Below, piece by piece: positions 46,530-57,824 of a stretch of DNA of 64,000 nt. The position numbers and the translations under genes are program-made. The notes below the pieces were generated by a model. It had not been told where the DNA came from. It did not search any database and was given only the letters and a program-made list of their open reading frames with translations. This DNA is from Primulina eburnea (taxonomy: Eukaryota > Streptophyta > Magnoliopsida > Lamiales > Gesneriaceae): the NCBI RefSeq assembly GCF_022965805.1, contig NC_133106.1, positions 31,361,913-31,425,912 on the forward strand, written 5' to 3'. How positions within the stretch are numbered: the first letter of the stretch is position 1; each line of letters starts with the position of its first letter.

Positions 46530-48257
46530 GGTAATTTGGAGAAAAATACCTCTGTCAATGATTTAATTAAGATTTAGTACCCAACAGTTTTTTTTGTAAT
46601 TTAATACCTGACCAAAGATCAACTTAGTTTTTACTACATGTTTTATGCATTTTTACATTTTTACCCTTTTTAATTAATAAAAAATTATATAAATCTCTAA
46701 TTTTTGTTAGTCATCTTCTTTCCACTCATCATTCCCGATGCATTTTGATGACATGTACATTGAATTAAATATTTTTTATTTAAAAAAATACAAATTCATA
46801 ACTAAGCATTGAACTTTTTGAAATACTTAGTTTTACTGGCGAAATACCTAATTTCAATTTTAAAATATTTAAATTGGTAAATGAGATACTCAGAATGAAT
46901 ATTAAAATACTAGATATTCGAATATGCAACGCAAGTTCACCAAGTGCTCGTATTTCCATCCAAGATCTATTTGGATGACATGTTCATTTCATTTAATTAT
47001 TTTTTATTGAAAAAAAAACAATTCGCAACTAAATATTGAAATTTTTCAAGTACTTAGTTTTACTTACGAAATATCTAATTTCAGTTTTAAAATAATTGAT
47101 TTGGTAAATGAGATACTCAGAATGAGTATTAAAATACTGGATATTCGAATATGCAACGCAAGTTCACCAAGTGCTCGTTCTGAGTATTTCATTTACCAAG
47201 TCAAGTATTTTAAAATTGAAATTAGGTACTTCGCAAATAAAACTAATTACTTGAAAAAAATTCAATGCTTAGTTACGAATTTGTTTTTTTAACAATAAAA
47301 AATAATTAAATGAAATGAACATGTCATCCAAATGCATCTTGGATGGAAATGCGAGCATTTGGTGAACTTATGTTGCCTATTCTTTTTTTTTTTTCTGAAA
47401 ATTACATTGCATATTCTAATATCATGTATTTTAATACTTATTATGATATCTCATTAACCAAATCAAGTATTTTAAAACTGAAATTAGGTATTTCGCAAGT
47501 AAAACTAAGTACTTGAAAAGGTTCAATGATTAGTTGCAAATTTGTTTTTTTTTAAAATAAAAAAAAATTAAATGAAATGAACAAGTCTTCCAAATGGATC
47601 TTGGATGGAAATACGAGCACTTAGTGAATTTGCGTTGCATATTAATATCCAGTATTTTAATTCTCATTCTGAGTATCTCATTTACCAAAATCAAGTATTT
47701 TAAAATTGAAAGGTATTTCGCAAGTAAAACTAATTACTTGAAAAAGTTAAATGCTTAGTTGCGAATTTGTTTTCTTAAAAACAAAAAAATAATTAAATGA
47801 AATGAACATGTCATCCAAAAGGATCTTGGATGGAAATACGAACACTTGGTGAACTTTCGTTGCATATTCGAATATCCAGTGTTTTAATACATATTTTGAG
47901 TATGTTATTTACTGAATCAAATATTTTAAAATTGAAATTAAGTATTTCGCAAGTAAAACTAAGTATTTCAAAGAGTTCAATGCTTATTTGTGATTTTTTT
48001 TAAATAAAAAATATTTAATTCAATGTACATGCCATCCAAATGCATCGGGAATGATGAGTTGAAAGAGAATTTGATCAACAAAAATAAGGATTTATATATT
48101 TTTTTATTAATTAAAAATGGTAAAAAAGTAAAAATACTTGAAACATGTACTAAAAACTAAGTTGGTCACTTGTCAGGTATTAAAATACAAAAAAAAATTG
48201 ATAGGTACTGAATCTTAAAAAAAAAGATTGACAGATGTATTTTTTTACAAATTACCC
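46530..48257. mobile_element. Foldback/Mutator-like element with subrepeat-built inverted arms
   Basis: The ends GGTAATTTG and CAAATTACC are inverted, and inverted similarity continues for about 230 bp (AATACCTCTGTCAATG versus the complement of GATTGACAGATGTATT; ATCATTCCCGATGCATTT versus AAATGCATCGGGAATGAT). A 10-bp direct repeat ATATTATAAC flanks it at 46520-46529 and 48258-48267, in the 9-11 bp range of Mutator and foldback elements. The interior is made of about six units of 200 bp, two in one direction and four in the other. No transposase. Confidence 0.82.
46750..48055. repeat. Array of ~200-bp subrepeats in both orientations
   Basis: Units carry ATGACATGTTCATTTCATTT, AAGTACTTAGTTTTACTT, TTGGTAAATGAGATACTCAG and GCAACGCAAGTTCACCAAGT, or their complements. 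Approximate starts: 46750 and 46975 (forward); 47178, 47395, 47650, 47870 (reverse). The switch lies near 47180. A 63-codon frame at 47101-47292 is an artefact of the array. Confidence 0.85.
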
Positions 48258-48459
48258 ATATTATAACACATAAAGGTTATAGTACATCTACTTATAAAAT
48301 TTGATTTCTTAACCTCTTCAAAGAGATGAAAATTGTTATTTGTATAAATGAGTGATGCCATCTAGTGAATAATTATTTGATCTTTATATTTTTTTAAGAT
48401 TTAATTGTTCCTTACAAACAATTAATTAAACTTACAATATTTTCGAAATATATGTCTTA

Positions 48460-49020
48460 GGCCATCTCCAATCATGGCACCACAATGGTGCCACCAAAAC
48501 TGGCATTGGATTGGAGCAGCTCCACAAGCTGCTCCAAATTGCTGCGCCACAATTTTTTTTATTTTTTTAAATTTGATTAATTTAATTTAATTGTTTAATA
48601 TTTAATTAATTAATATTTTTTTGAAATTTTAATTATAAAATTTTTAATATTTTGATTATAAATTAATTAAGTGTAAAAACAAAAAATAAAAAAAAACACA
48701 GATTAAATTAATAATGCGTTAAAATGATACAAATTACGAACAAAAAACAACAAAAATTACGAAACAATAAATAAACTACGACAACTAACAAACCATAAAA
48801 TTACGAAACATAAAAAAAATTACGTCAAAAAAAGGTTTTTAGTAATGCGGTAAACCAGATTATAAATAATTAACATAAAACAGAAAGATTAATATTGAAA
48901 AAAAAAAATATTCTTTGGAATATTCTATTGTAGTGTAAAATGTAGTGCAATGTGGTTGGAGATGATTTTAGTGTAACACCAATGTAGTGCAGAATGTAGT
49001 GCAGTGAATTGGAGATGGCC
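48460..49020. mobile_element. PIF/Harbinger MITE with TTA target duplication
   Basis: The terminal inverted repeats GGCCATCTCCAA and TTGGAGATGGCC are perfect, and TTA flanks both sides (48457-48459, 49021-49023). The 561-bp interior is AT-rich and has no transposase. Both subterminal regions are rich in GCACCAC / TAGTGCA motifs. Confidence 0.9.
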
Positions 49021-49023
49021 TTA

Positions 49024-49745
49024 TTGGGAACTTTGTGATGATTTTGATTCAGTATTTCCATATGCATGATGTAACGTCATCTTAGATTTTTTTTTATTAC
49101 GATCTAACTTGCAGTCATTACTTTGATATGCGTACTAGGTACACATTTAAGTTGATGTAATAACATGCAAATCATATTAACGAGGTAAACCATATTAGAA
49201 AAAATATGTGAGATGAACTCGTCAGATAAAATATTAGTAAGGAGTTTTTGATATAATTTTTATCTCACATTCATATCAATGTTGATATTATATACGTAAC
49301 TCTGAAAAACCAAACGACAAATACAGCTATGGTGTTGGGTACGGACGCCACAACACATGACCAAACCCAGCATTTGTCAAGTTTCCAGACGTATAAATGC
49401 CCACATTTCTCGTGCTTCCGAAATTGTCGCCATAAAATTTTCTTAGTTTTAGTTGTGTATACTTTTAGTTTAACCTAATAACTTATCAAACTAACGGTTT
49501 GTGATATCCTACAGTTGGGATACTAACTATAAGTGAGCAAACCCATCAAACCAAGCTTTTATCAGTTTTTCTAAATAGCAAATCAAATCGACCAATTAAA
49601 AAAATAAAAACCGAACTTATATTTTTTATTCGGTTCGGTTTGATTTGACTTGATTCATACATTATTGAATCTGGAATATTTTTCTTCCAAATGAAATATT
49701 TTGATGAATTTGACCTCATATAAAAATAATTTTTTGAGACAACAA
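49024..49745. other. Gene-free spacer before the Copia cluster
   Basis: Includes AAACCGAACTTATATT / ATTCGGTTCGGTTTG at about 49605-49640, a probable fragment of a TAGGGGTG-type hAT MITE. Confidence 0.45.
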
Positions 49746-49837
49746 ACCAAGACACTGCCTGCAAAAGTTTTTGAGAGGCATATGCTAAATCTAAGACTTA
49801 GAGACATGTCTCACATGCTTTAGTGCAAGTGGGAGAT
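49746..49837 (+). pseudogene. Tail of a second Copia pol copy
   Basis: 92 bp match 57733-57824 (end of the RNase H coding region, TAG stop, polypurine tract) with one visible difference (CTAAGACTT versus CTAGGACTT). It lies directly before the upstream LTR, where host DNA would be expected. The offset to the matching copy, 7987 bp, equals the LTR-to-LTR offset. Confidence 0.93.
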
Positions 49838-51775
49838 TGTTGGGGATAGTGCCCTTAAAGCATTGTTATTAAATTATGTTTTTATTATTAATAAAAAACG
49901 ACATTTATTATTGAACATATTTGCATGAAATATTATTGTCATGAATATCACAGTAAAATCCTTAGTTTATTGGATGTAACCATGATTTTAGTATATATAA
50001 AAGTTATATATACACGAGGATTAAAATTATGGATAATAAACTTAAATTAAGTCCGTGATGAAATTAATTAAAGTATGGGATCTTTAATTAAAACATCACT
50101 AATGCGGCCCATGAACATTATGAATGTGACTGTCTTATCCGGAACGTCGATGTAGAGACATCTAGATGGGGGCATTTATATATAATCAGATTATGTAGGA
50201 CTAGGACCGATTTAATTAGATATTTCATAATAAATTCCGTTGTTAATATGAAATTCTATTTAAATCATAAGATGATCATATATGGACATATCTTAATCCT
50301 GATGTGATTATAAACTCCTATTCATTTTAATATGATTCTTAATTTGCTTGTTTAAAGTTTGCGATTGTGCATTCTTAATACTTGCATTTTAGATTTATAT
50401 TTGAAATAAATGGCTGGGAATATGAGTTCACAAACATGGAATCCATTCCTTCTTGCGAGAAGTAGAAAGACGATTCCTTCATTTGTTAATTCTAGAACTG
50501 AGTGTTGGGCCCAACTAATTTATAATTAAGTTATAAATTAAACCACTCACTGGTGAATTAATGGTAAACGAAGATAAGAAGTAATTGAAGAGGTAAACGG
50601 AAAATTCCTAGCTTCAATTACGAATTGTCTATGGAGGATTAATCCATATGTAATGATTATATCAATGGACTGCTCAATTTTGTAGAGTAAATATTTCATA
50701 ATGAAGAAGAGTGCAATTCCATATTTTTAGTGGAGTAATTATGGAATTAATAAATTAGATAAATTAATTAAAGAGTTTAATTATTTATATAATTTATTGG
50801 AGCTTCTAATTATGAGTCCATGGTCCCCGGTACGCCTTTCAAATTAATGACGGATTAAAAATGCAATTTAGAAATCATGTGTGGATATGGAAAAATGTTT
50901 CCATAACTCCAAAAGTTTGGAGATAAATATAATTGATAATGAGATATTAATTATATTAAATAATAATTATGAGATAATTATATATTTGGATTATTATGGT
51001 AATGTCCAAAAGTTGATTATAATATCTTTAATTTATTGTGAATAAATTGTAGATATTATTTGCTATCTGAAAATAAGTTAGAATAAGATTCTAATACATT
51101 TTGATAAGATCTTATAAAACCTATTTAATATCTTTAATTTATTATGAATAAAATTTAGATATTATTTAACATCTAAATAAGTTTGAATAAGATTCTAATT
51201 TATTTTTAATAAGATTTTAGAAATCTTATGACTTTTAAAATAGTTTTAAAAGACATAAAATATAATATTCAAAAATAAAAAAATAAAAATCATATCTTGG
51301 CATATCCTACGTGATTTGGTCGAGAATCTCAATTTGAATGAGATTTGATTTTTGGTCGAGAATCTCAATTTGAATGAGATTTGATTTTTGGTTTTGAATT
51401 ATTATAAATAGGATCTTAGGTTTTATTGATAGAAAAAGATTCATTCTCTACTTTTTCATGAGTTGAAAAGAGAGTAGAGAATAAAATAAAAGTTTTGATT
51501 TCTAGCTTTTGTGTTTTTGAGTGCCCACACACTACCGTTGATACGAAGGATCGTACTGGAAGGCTGTGGTCTTTACACATCTCGGATTTGCGAAAAAGGA
51601 AAACTACAAGAGGTTAGTTTTCTAGTAATTTTTTATTATTTAAATTCATAGTTAATTTATATTCATATGTTCGATTATAATTTGTGAAATTATATAATCG
51701 CTTCCGCTGTGTTTCGATTTGATCGAAAATAATTTTTTAGCCGGAATTGTTCCGGAGGCTATATGATTTCCAACA
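49838..51775 (+). repeat. Upstream LTR of Copia element
   Basis: 1938 bp, TGTTGGGG...TTTCCAACA. TATAAATA at 51403-51410 is a probable promoter. A 35-bp phrase (GGTCGAGAATCTCAATTTG...) is tandemly doubled near 51325-51390. It is the same length as the downstream LTR; the only difference I found is C versus T in CTTCTTG(C/T)GAGAAG. Confidence 0.96.
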
Positions 51776-51777
51776 AA

Positions 51778-51789
51778 TGGTATCAGAGC
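51778..51789 (+). other. Primer binding site (initiator tRNA-Met)
   Basis: TGGTATCAGAGC two bases after the LTR is the standard plant Copia primer site complementary to initiator tRNA-Met. Confidence 0.92.
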
Positions 51790-51955
51790 CAGGTTTTATT
51801 TCATATGAATATAAATTATGTGAATTTAAATTCATGAGAGTGAATTAATTGTTGAAAGTTTATTGTGTGTATTGTATTTTTTTTAGGCCACTGTACGTAT
51901 TTTTTAAAATAAAATAATTTGGCCGTGTCCTTAATTTGTTGGGTTTGTGTGATTT

Positions 51956-52393
51956 ATGAAATCTACCGTACACTTCAATAGAGGAAGGAATTTTTTTTTT
52001 TTTCAAAAGTTGATTTGTGCTAACAAATTTTTTTCCAGTCTTGATCGGAAATTGTTCCTGATCATTCTCGATTCACGTCGCGATGAAGCAGTGAGCGTTG
52101 CAGTGGACTGTGCGACCTCCACTCACGGCCGCTGGATCGAGAAGATTTTACTCGCGCACGGGTTACACGAGCGAAATTTCTCACTAGACGAGGCACACTC
52201 CGGCGACGGGAAAGATGGAAAATATTGTGACTGTCACAATAAGTTAGCCACAATTCTCAAGCTTTTCTTCCATGGCAGACTACTGCTCAAGGAAGGAGAA
52301 GGGAGAGAGGCGTACTTTTTCAGTTGGGCTAGGATTTTTCATAGCCCAATTTTTAAGTTGGGCCAAACAATTAAAAAAAAAAAAAAAAATTAA
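51956..52393 (+). other. Unexplained leader ORF in the Copia element
   Basis: A 145-codon ATG frame in the leader between primer site and gag. Its middle (52050-52260) is GC-richer than the rest of the element. It contains no domain I recognise. It may be a captured host fragment or simply leader sequence. Confidence 0.25.
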
Positions 52394-52430
52394 TAAAAAT
52401 CTGAGTGACCCTTTTATGAATTGGCAATTG

Positions 52431-52780
52431 ATTTTAAATATGGCCCAGTTACGAATTGGGCCAACTCATATTTAAATCTAGATCAGTTTTGAACCTGACC
52501 CAACATATTTTAAATATGGCCCAGTTACGAATTGGGCCAGCTCATATTTAAATCTAGATCAGTTTTGAACTGACCCAACATATTTTAAATATGGCCCAGT
52601 TACGAATTGGGCCAGCTCATATTTAAATCGAGATCAGTTTTGAACTGACCCAACATATTTTAAATATAGCCCAGTTTTAAATTGGGCCAGCACATATTTA
52701 AATGTAGACCAGTTTCGAACTGGCCCAACATATTTAAATATAGCCCAGTTTCGAACTGGGTCAGCACAGATTTGAATCAG
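52431..52780 (+). repeat. ~75-bp tandem repeats in the Copia leader
   Basis: About 4.5 units with GGCCCAG starts at 52442, 52518, 52593, 52669 and 52743. Each unit holds a short palindrome CCCAGTTACGAATTGGG and a second one around GATCAGTTTTGAACTGA, so the leader RNA could fold into a series of hairpins. Confidence 0.9.
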
Positions 52781-53772
52781 ATTTTTTTTTTAAAATCTGG
52801 CCCGATTTTTGAATTGGACCAGTACAATGAAATAATAAAATAAAAAGTTACGGAACTTTTTTTTTTAAATTGGACCAATTTTTGAATTGAACCAATTATT
52901 ATTATTTTTTAATGTTTAGCCCAATTTGACTTAATTTATTAAAAATAAGTTTTAATTTGTTGAGTGTAAAATATTGATTTTACAATTTGAATTATAAAAT
53001 TAATTTGAAATTAAATAAAATTGTTTTATTTGATTTGTTAATTTTATTTTTCAATCAAAACTTGTGATTAGAAGGACACGATTGAAAATTAAAACTTTCA
53101 ACAATATCTCACTCTCATTTTTTTATGTCACTCATCATATTTAAATTAGATTTAAATTTCATGATGTTCTATATGTTGCACATATCATATCAAAGAGACC
53201 AATAAGATTGGACTTTTAATAATTAAATCATAAGATGTTTTAATTAAATAATTGAAAGTTTGAGAAACTTTAATTATTTTATAATAATGAGTGAGAGAAG
53301 GATATATGACAATAAATCCTACGACCTCCACTATTAACAAAAGCAACGTGAGGTTTAAATGACGCCTAGTGACGCATAGGACGTCCTCCCTAAGGAAGGT
53401 TTTCATTTAAATCAAAATTCAAGGCTTAGTTTCCGAAAGGATAAGATTTTTTAGTATGATTCATAATTTACCTACCCTAAGGAGGCAATTATGGATTGTA
53501 TTTTAAAATCCAAAATAGTGGGTCACACTCATATGGATGCAATTAAATAGTTTAAATGCATCTAGGTTAAATTTAAAGGTAATTAATAATAAAATTGAAG
53601 ATATGAGATATCTTAGTGTTTTATTTATTAATAGAGATAGTCTCGATTTAATCATCATTTAATTCTTTTGACCCTAAGGCAACTTATTAAATGTGAGATT
53701 ATATTTCCTTGGAATTGATGGAATAAATAATAATGTGTTATGCATCATATTTATGATTCCTAAATTGATTGT

Positions 53773-56700
53773 ATGATTGTGATATTTGTTCAACTTATTA
53801 AATGTCGTTTTTATTCATTAATTTCAGCAATCATGTCTACTGGTCCTGTTCTTGCTTTACTTAATGAAAGGTTGACTGGTGAAAACTTTTTGAAATGGAA
53901 GAGTAACATTAACATTGCCCTCGTCTGTGAGAACCTCAAATTTGTCTTATCGGAGGAGTGTCCTCCCGAGCCCCCTTTGAATGCTGCTCGTAGTGTACGA
54001 GAAATATATGATCGATGGATTGCGGCAAACAATAAAGCCAAGGGCTACATGTTAGCCGGAATGAACGATGTGCTTAGACTTAAGCACGAGCATGTAGAGA
54101 ATGCTTATGAGATAATGGATTCTCTGCAAGCTATGTTTGGTCAGCCATCTGGTCAATCTAAGCATGAGGCCATTAAGAATGCCATGAATGCTAAGATGAA
54201 AAAAGGCCAATCAGTTGGAGCGCATGTTTTGAACATGGTTAACTACTTCACTGAAGCTGAGACTCATGGTGCGACCATAGATGAAGGCACACAAGTGAGC
54301 ATAATTTTGGAATCATTGCCACTGACTTTCCTGCAATTCAAGAGCAACTATGTCATGAACAAACTTAATTATAACATGACACAATTGCTCAACGAGTTGC
54401 AAACCTTTGAGGCTATTTCCATTGGAAAAGTCCAAGAAGGTGAGGCAAATGTTGTCAAGGTTAAGTCACCTTCCTCCAAAGCTAGTTTGAAAAGGAAAAA
54501 TAAGGGGAAAGGAAAGGGAGCTCCTAAAAAGCAAAAGAATTGGAATGGTTCCAATGGCAAAAAGAAGGGTGACACTGCAAAGCCCAAAGGAAAATGTTTT
54601 CACTGTGGGATCGATGGTCATTGGAAAAGAAACTGTCCCAAGTATCTCGCTGACCTAAAAGAAAAGAAGAAAGGTAAATATGATTTACTTGTTCTAGAAT
54701 CTTGTTTAGTAACCATTGATTCTTCTATATGGATAGTTGATTCGGGCGCTACTAATCATGTTTGTTGTTCTTTGCAGCTACTTAGTTCTTATGAAGAGCT
54801 TGCTGATGGGTCCTTCACGATGAGAGTTGGCAATGGTGCAGTAGTTTCGGCTAGAGCAGTGGGAGTTATTAAACTTAGATTTAATGATAGACATTTGGTT
54901 TTGAACAATGTTTATTTTATTCCTAGTTTTCGTAGAAATTTGATTTCTGTTTCCAAGTTGCATGAACAATTTTATTCGCTTTCTTTTGATAATAATGAGA
55001 TTGTTATTTTGAGAAATGGTCGTATAATTTGTACTGCTTCAATCGAAAATGGACTATATATTCTAAGACCAAACGAACAACCACTGCTTAATGTCGAAAT
55101 GTTTAAAGTAGAACATCCCAAATCTAAAAAGCAAAAGGTTTCTCATGAAGATAAAACATATCTATGGCACCTAAGGTTGGGGCATATATCCTTAGAAAGA
55201 TTAAACAGACTTGTAAAGGATGGTCCTTTAAGAGAGCTAACTGTTGGCACTCTTCCTGTTTGTGAATCTTGTTTAGAAGGAAAAATGACTAAGAGACCTT
55301 TCTCCGCAAAGGGCAATAGGGCCAAGGAACCACTAGAGCTTATACATAGTGATGTATGTGGTCCTATGACTACACAAGCTAGAGGTGGTTATGAGTATTT
55401 TGTCACTTTTATTGATGATTACTCTAGATATGGATATATTTATCTCATGCATAGAAAATCCGAGACTTTTGGAAAGTTCAAAGAATTTCATGCGGAAGCC
55501 GAAAGGCAACTAGGCAAATCTTTAAAGTGTCTTCGATCAGATCGAGGCGGCGAGTATCTAGATACCGAGTTCAAAGATTATTTGCTAGAGCATGGTATTT
55601 TATACCAACTCACTGCACCTGGTACACCTCAGCAAAATGGTGTTGCTGAAAGGAGAAATCGTACTTTGCTTGATATGGTGAGATCTATGATGAGCTACTC
55701 ATCACTGCCAATCTCGTTTTGGGGTTATGCAATAGAGACCGCCACTTACATTCTGAATGCAGTGCCATCGAAGTCAATCCTTAAAACACCTCTAGAGTTG
55801 TGGAATGGGAGAAAACCTAGTTTATCTCATTTTCGCATATGGGGATGCCCAGCACATGTTCTGGAAGGAAAGACTGGAAAATTGCATCCACGTTCAAAAG
55901 TGTGTTTGTTCGTGGGATACGCCAAGGGAACGAGAGGAGGTTGGTTTTATGATCCTCAAGATAAAAAGGTAATTGTATCGACAAATGCCATCTTTCTTGA
56001 AGATGATTATATGACTAACTTCAAGCCTCGAAGTAAGACAGTACTCGAGGAGTTACTCAATGATGAGATCATTCGAAGTCCAACTAAAGTTATTAAGGAA
56101 ACCATTAATGATACCATTGAACCAAGTCAAGATATCATACCACCTCGACGTAGTGGGAGGATAGTTAAACCACCCCTCCGCTATCGTGAAGATGAAGAGG
56201 CAAATGTTGCTGTCACAGATGGGGTGGAAGATGATCCATTGTCATTTCAACATGCAATGGAAGATCCTGACAAAGAAAGGTGGCTTGAAGCTATGAACCA
56301 AGAAATGGAGTCGATGTACTCTAATTCTGTCTGGATTCTTGTAGATACACCTGAAGAGGTTAGACCTATTGGGTGTAAATGGATCTATAAGAGAAAGAGA
56401 GGTGTAGATGGGAAAGTAGAGACTTTCAAAGCAAGATTGGTTGCAAAGGGTTATACCCAAAGAGAGGGAGTCGATTATGAAGAGACTTTTTCGCCTGTAG
56501 CCATGCTTAAATCTATACGCATCTTACTTTCAATTGCTGCTTATTTTGACTATGAGATATGGCAGATGGATGTCAAGACGGCCTTTCTGAATGGTCATCT
56601 AGACGAGGAAATCTACATGAAGCAACCAGAGGGTTTTATAGTCCAAGGCCAAGAGCAAAAAGTTTGCAAATTGCTTAGATCCATTTATGGACTAAAGCAA

Positions 56701-57810
56701 GCCTCGAGATCATGGAACCATAGATTTGATGAAACAATCAAATCTTATGGCTTTGATCAAAGTGTTGATGAGCCTTGTGTATACAAGCACATCAAAGATG
56801 GAAAAGTGGTATTCATAGTGCTTTACGTAGATGACATTCTGCTTATTGGGAATAATGTGGAAACATTGTCTACTGTAAAGGGTTGGCTTGCCAAGCAATT
56901 CCAAATGAAAGATTTGGGAGAAGCAAATTATGTTCTTGGAATTCGAATCGTTCGAGATCGTAAGAACAAGTTGTTGGCATTGTCTCAAGCTACTTATATT
57001 GATAAGATGCTATTGCGTTATAGAATGCAAGATTCCAAGAAAGGTTATCTACCAACCCGACATGGAATCGTCCTCTCTAAGGAGCAGTGTCCTAAGACAC
57101 CGCAAGAAGTTGAGAACATGAGACGCGTTCCCTATGCCTCTGCAGTAGGCAGTCTTATGTACGCAATGATGTGCACTAGGCCGGACATATGTTATGCTGT
57201 GGGGATAGTCAGCCGTTTTCAGTCAAATCCTGGTTTGGATCATTGGATAGCGGTTAAGAACATTCTCAAGTATCTTCGGAGAACGAGAAATTATATGCTT
57301 GTCTATTCAGGTGGAGACCTTAAAATAGACGGTTACACTGATTCTGACTTTCAATCAGATAGAGATACTCGAAAATCGACTTCTGGATCAGTGTTTACTC
57401 TTGGTGGCGGTGCCATAGTCTGGAGAAGCATCAAGCAATCCAGCACAGCCGACTCGACCATGGAGGCCGAATACATAGCTGCTTCCGAAGCTGCTAAAGA
57501 AGCTGTGTGGCTTAAGAAATTCCTATCTGATTTGGAAGTTGTTCCAAATATGAATAATCCACTCACTTTATGGTGTGACAATAGTGGTGCAGTGGCTAAT
57601 TCGAAGGAACCTCGTAGCCACAAGAGATCGAAGCATATAGAAAGGAAGTACCACTTGATCCGAGAGATAGTGCAAAGAGGTGACGTTTCTATTCTCAAGA
57701 TTGTGTCTGCTGACAACATCGCTGATCCATTCACCAAGACACTGCCTGCAAAAGTTTTTGAGAGGCATATGCTAAATCTAGGACTTAGAGACATGTCTCA
57801 CATGCTTTAG
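53773..57810 (+). CDS. Copia gag-pol polyprotein, intact
   Basis: One open frame of 1345 codons; the in-frame ATG at 53833 (MSTGPVLALLNE) is the likelier Gag start because family proteins begin there. Gag domain about residues 25-230; CCHC knuckle CFHCGIDGHWKRNC near 275; aspartic protease active site DSGATNHVC near 322; pre-integrase WHLRLGHISLERL near 460; integrase core (HSDVCGPM, FIDDYSRYGY, SDRGGEY) about 500-690; reverse transcriptase with KARLVAKGYTQREG near 890 and the YVDD active site near 1018; RNase H with YTDSDFQSDRDTRKSTSG and MEAEYIA about 1185-1240. No stop or shift was seen, so it may still encode active enzymes. The closest impression is the gag/pol type common in cucurbit annotations. 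Confidence 0.97.
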   Translation: MIVIFVQLIKCRFYSLISAIMSTGPVLALLNERLTGENFLKWKSNINIALVCENLKFVLSEECPPEPPLNAARSVREIYDRWIAANNKAKGYMLAGMNDVLRLKHEHVENAYEIMDSLQAMFGQPSGQSKHEAIKNAMNAKMKKGQSVGAHVLNMVNYFTEAETHGATIDEGTQVSIILESLPLTFLQFKSNYVMNKLNYNMTQLLNELQTFEAISIGKVQEGEANVVKVKSPSSKASLKRKNKGKGKGAPKKQKNWNGSNGKKKGDTAKPKGKCFHCGIDGHWKRNCPKYLADLKEKKKGKYDLLVLESCLVTIDSSIWIVDSGATNHVCCSLQLLSSYEELADGSFTMRVGNGAVVSARAVGVIKLRFNDRHLVLNNVYFIPSFRRNLISVSKLHEQFYSLSFDNNEIVILRNGRIICTASIENGLYILRPNEQPLLNVEMFKVEHPKSKKQKVSHEDKTYLWHLRLGHISLERLNRLVKDGPLRELTVGTLPVCESCLEGKMTKRPFSAKGNRAKEPLELIHSDVCGPMTTQARGGYEYFVTFIDDYSRYGYIYLMHRKSETFGKFKEFHAEAERQLGKSLKCLRSDRGGEYLDTEFKDYLLEHGILYQLTAPGTPQQNGVAERRNRTLLDMVRSMMSYSSLPISFWGYAIETATYILNAVPSKSILKTPLELWNGRKPSLSHFRIWGCPAHVLEGKTGKLHPRSKVCLFVGYAKGTRGGWFYDPQDKKVIVSTNAIFLEDDYMTNFKPRSKTVLEELLNDEIIRSPTKVIKETINDTIEPSQDIIPPRRSGRIVKPPLRYREDEEANVAVTDGVEDDPLSFQHAMEDPDKERWLEAMNQEMESMYSNSVWILVDTPEEVRPIGCKWIYKRKRGVDGKVETFKARLVAKGYTQREGVDYEETFSPVAMLKSIRILLSIAAYFDYEIWQMDVKTAFLNGHLDEEIYMKQPEGFIVQGQEQKVCKLLRSIYGLKQASRSWNHRFDETIKSYGFDQSVDEPCVYKHIKDGKVVFIVLYVDDILLIGNNVETLSTVKGWLAKQFQMKDLGEANYVLGIRIVRDRKNKLLALSQATYIDKMLLRYRMQDSKKGYLPTRHGIVLSKEQCPKTPQEVENMRRVPYASAVGSLMYAMMCTRPDICYAVGIVSRFQSNPGLDHWIAVKNILKYLRRTRNYMLVYSGGDLKIDGYTDSDFQSDRDTRKSTSGSVFTLGGGAIVWRSIKQSSTADSTMEAEYIAASEAAKEAVWLKKFLSDLEVVPNMNNPLTLWCDNSGAVANSKEPRSHKRSKHIERKYHLIREIVQRGDVSILKIVSADNIADPFTKTLPAKVFERHMLNLGLRDMSHML

Positions 57811-57824
57811 TGCAAGTGGGAGAT
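57811..57824 (+). other. Polypurine tract
   Basis: AAGTGGGAGATT directly before the downstream LTR primes plus-strand synthesis. Confidence 0.8.

Noticed and set aside
47101..47292. 63-codon plus-strand frame
   Set aside because: Lies wholly in the foldback element's subrepeats.
53811..57794. Antisense frames within the Copia element
   Set aside because: Shadows of the intact gag-pol frame.
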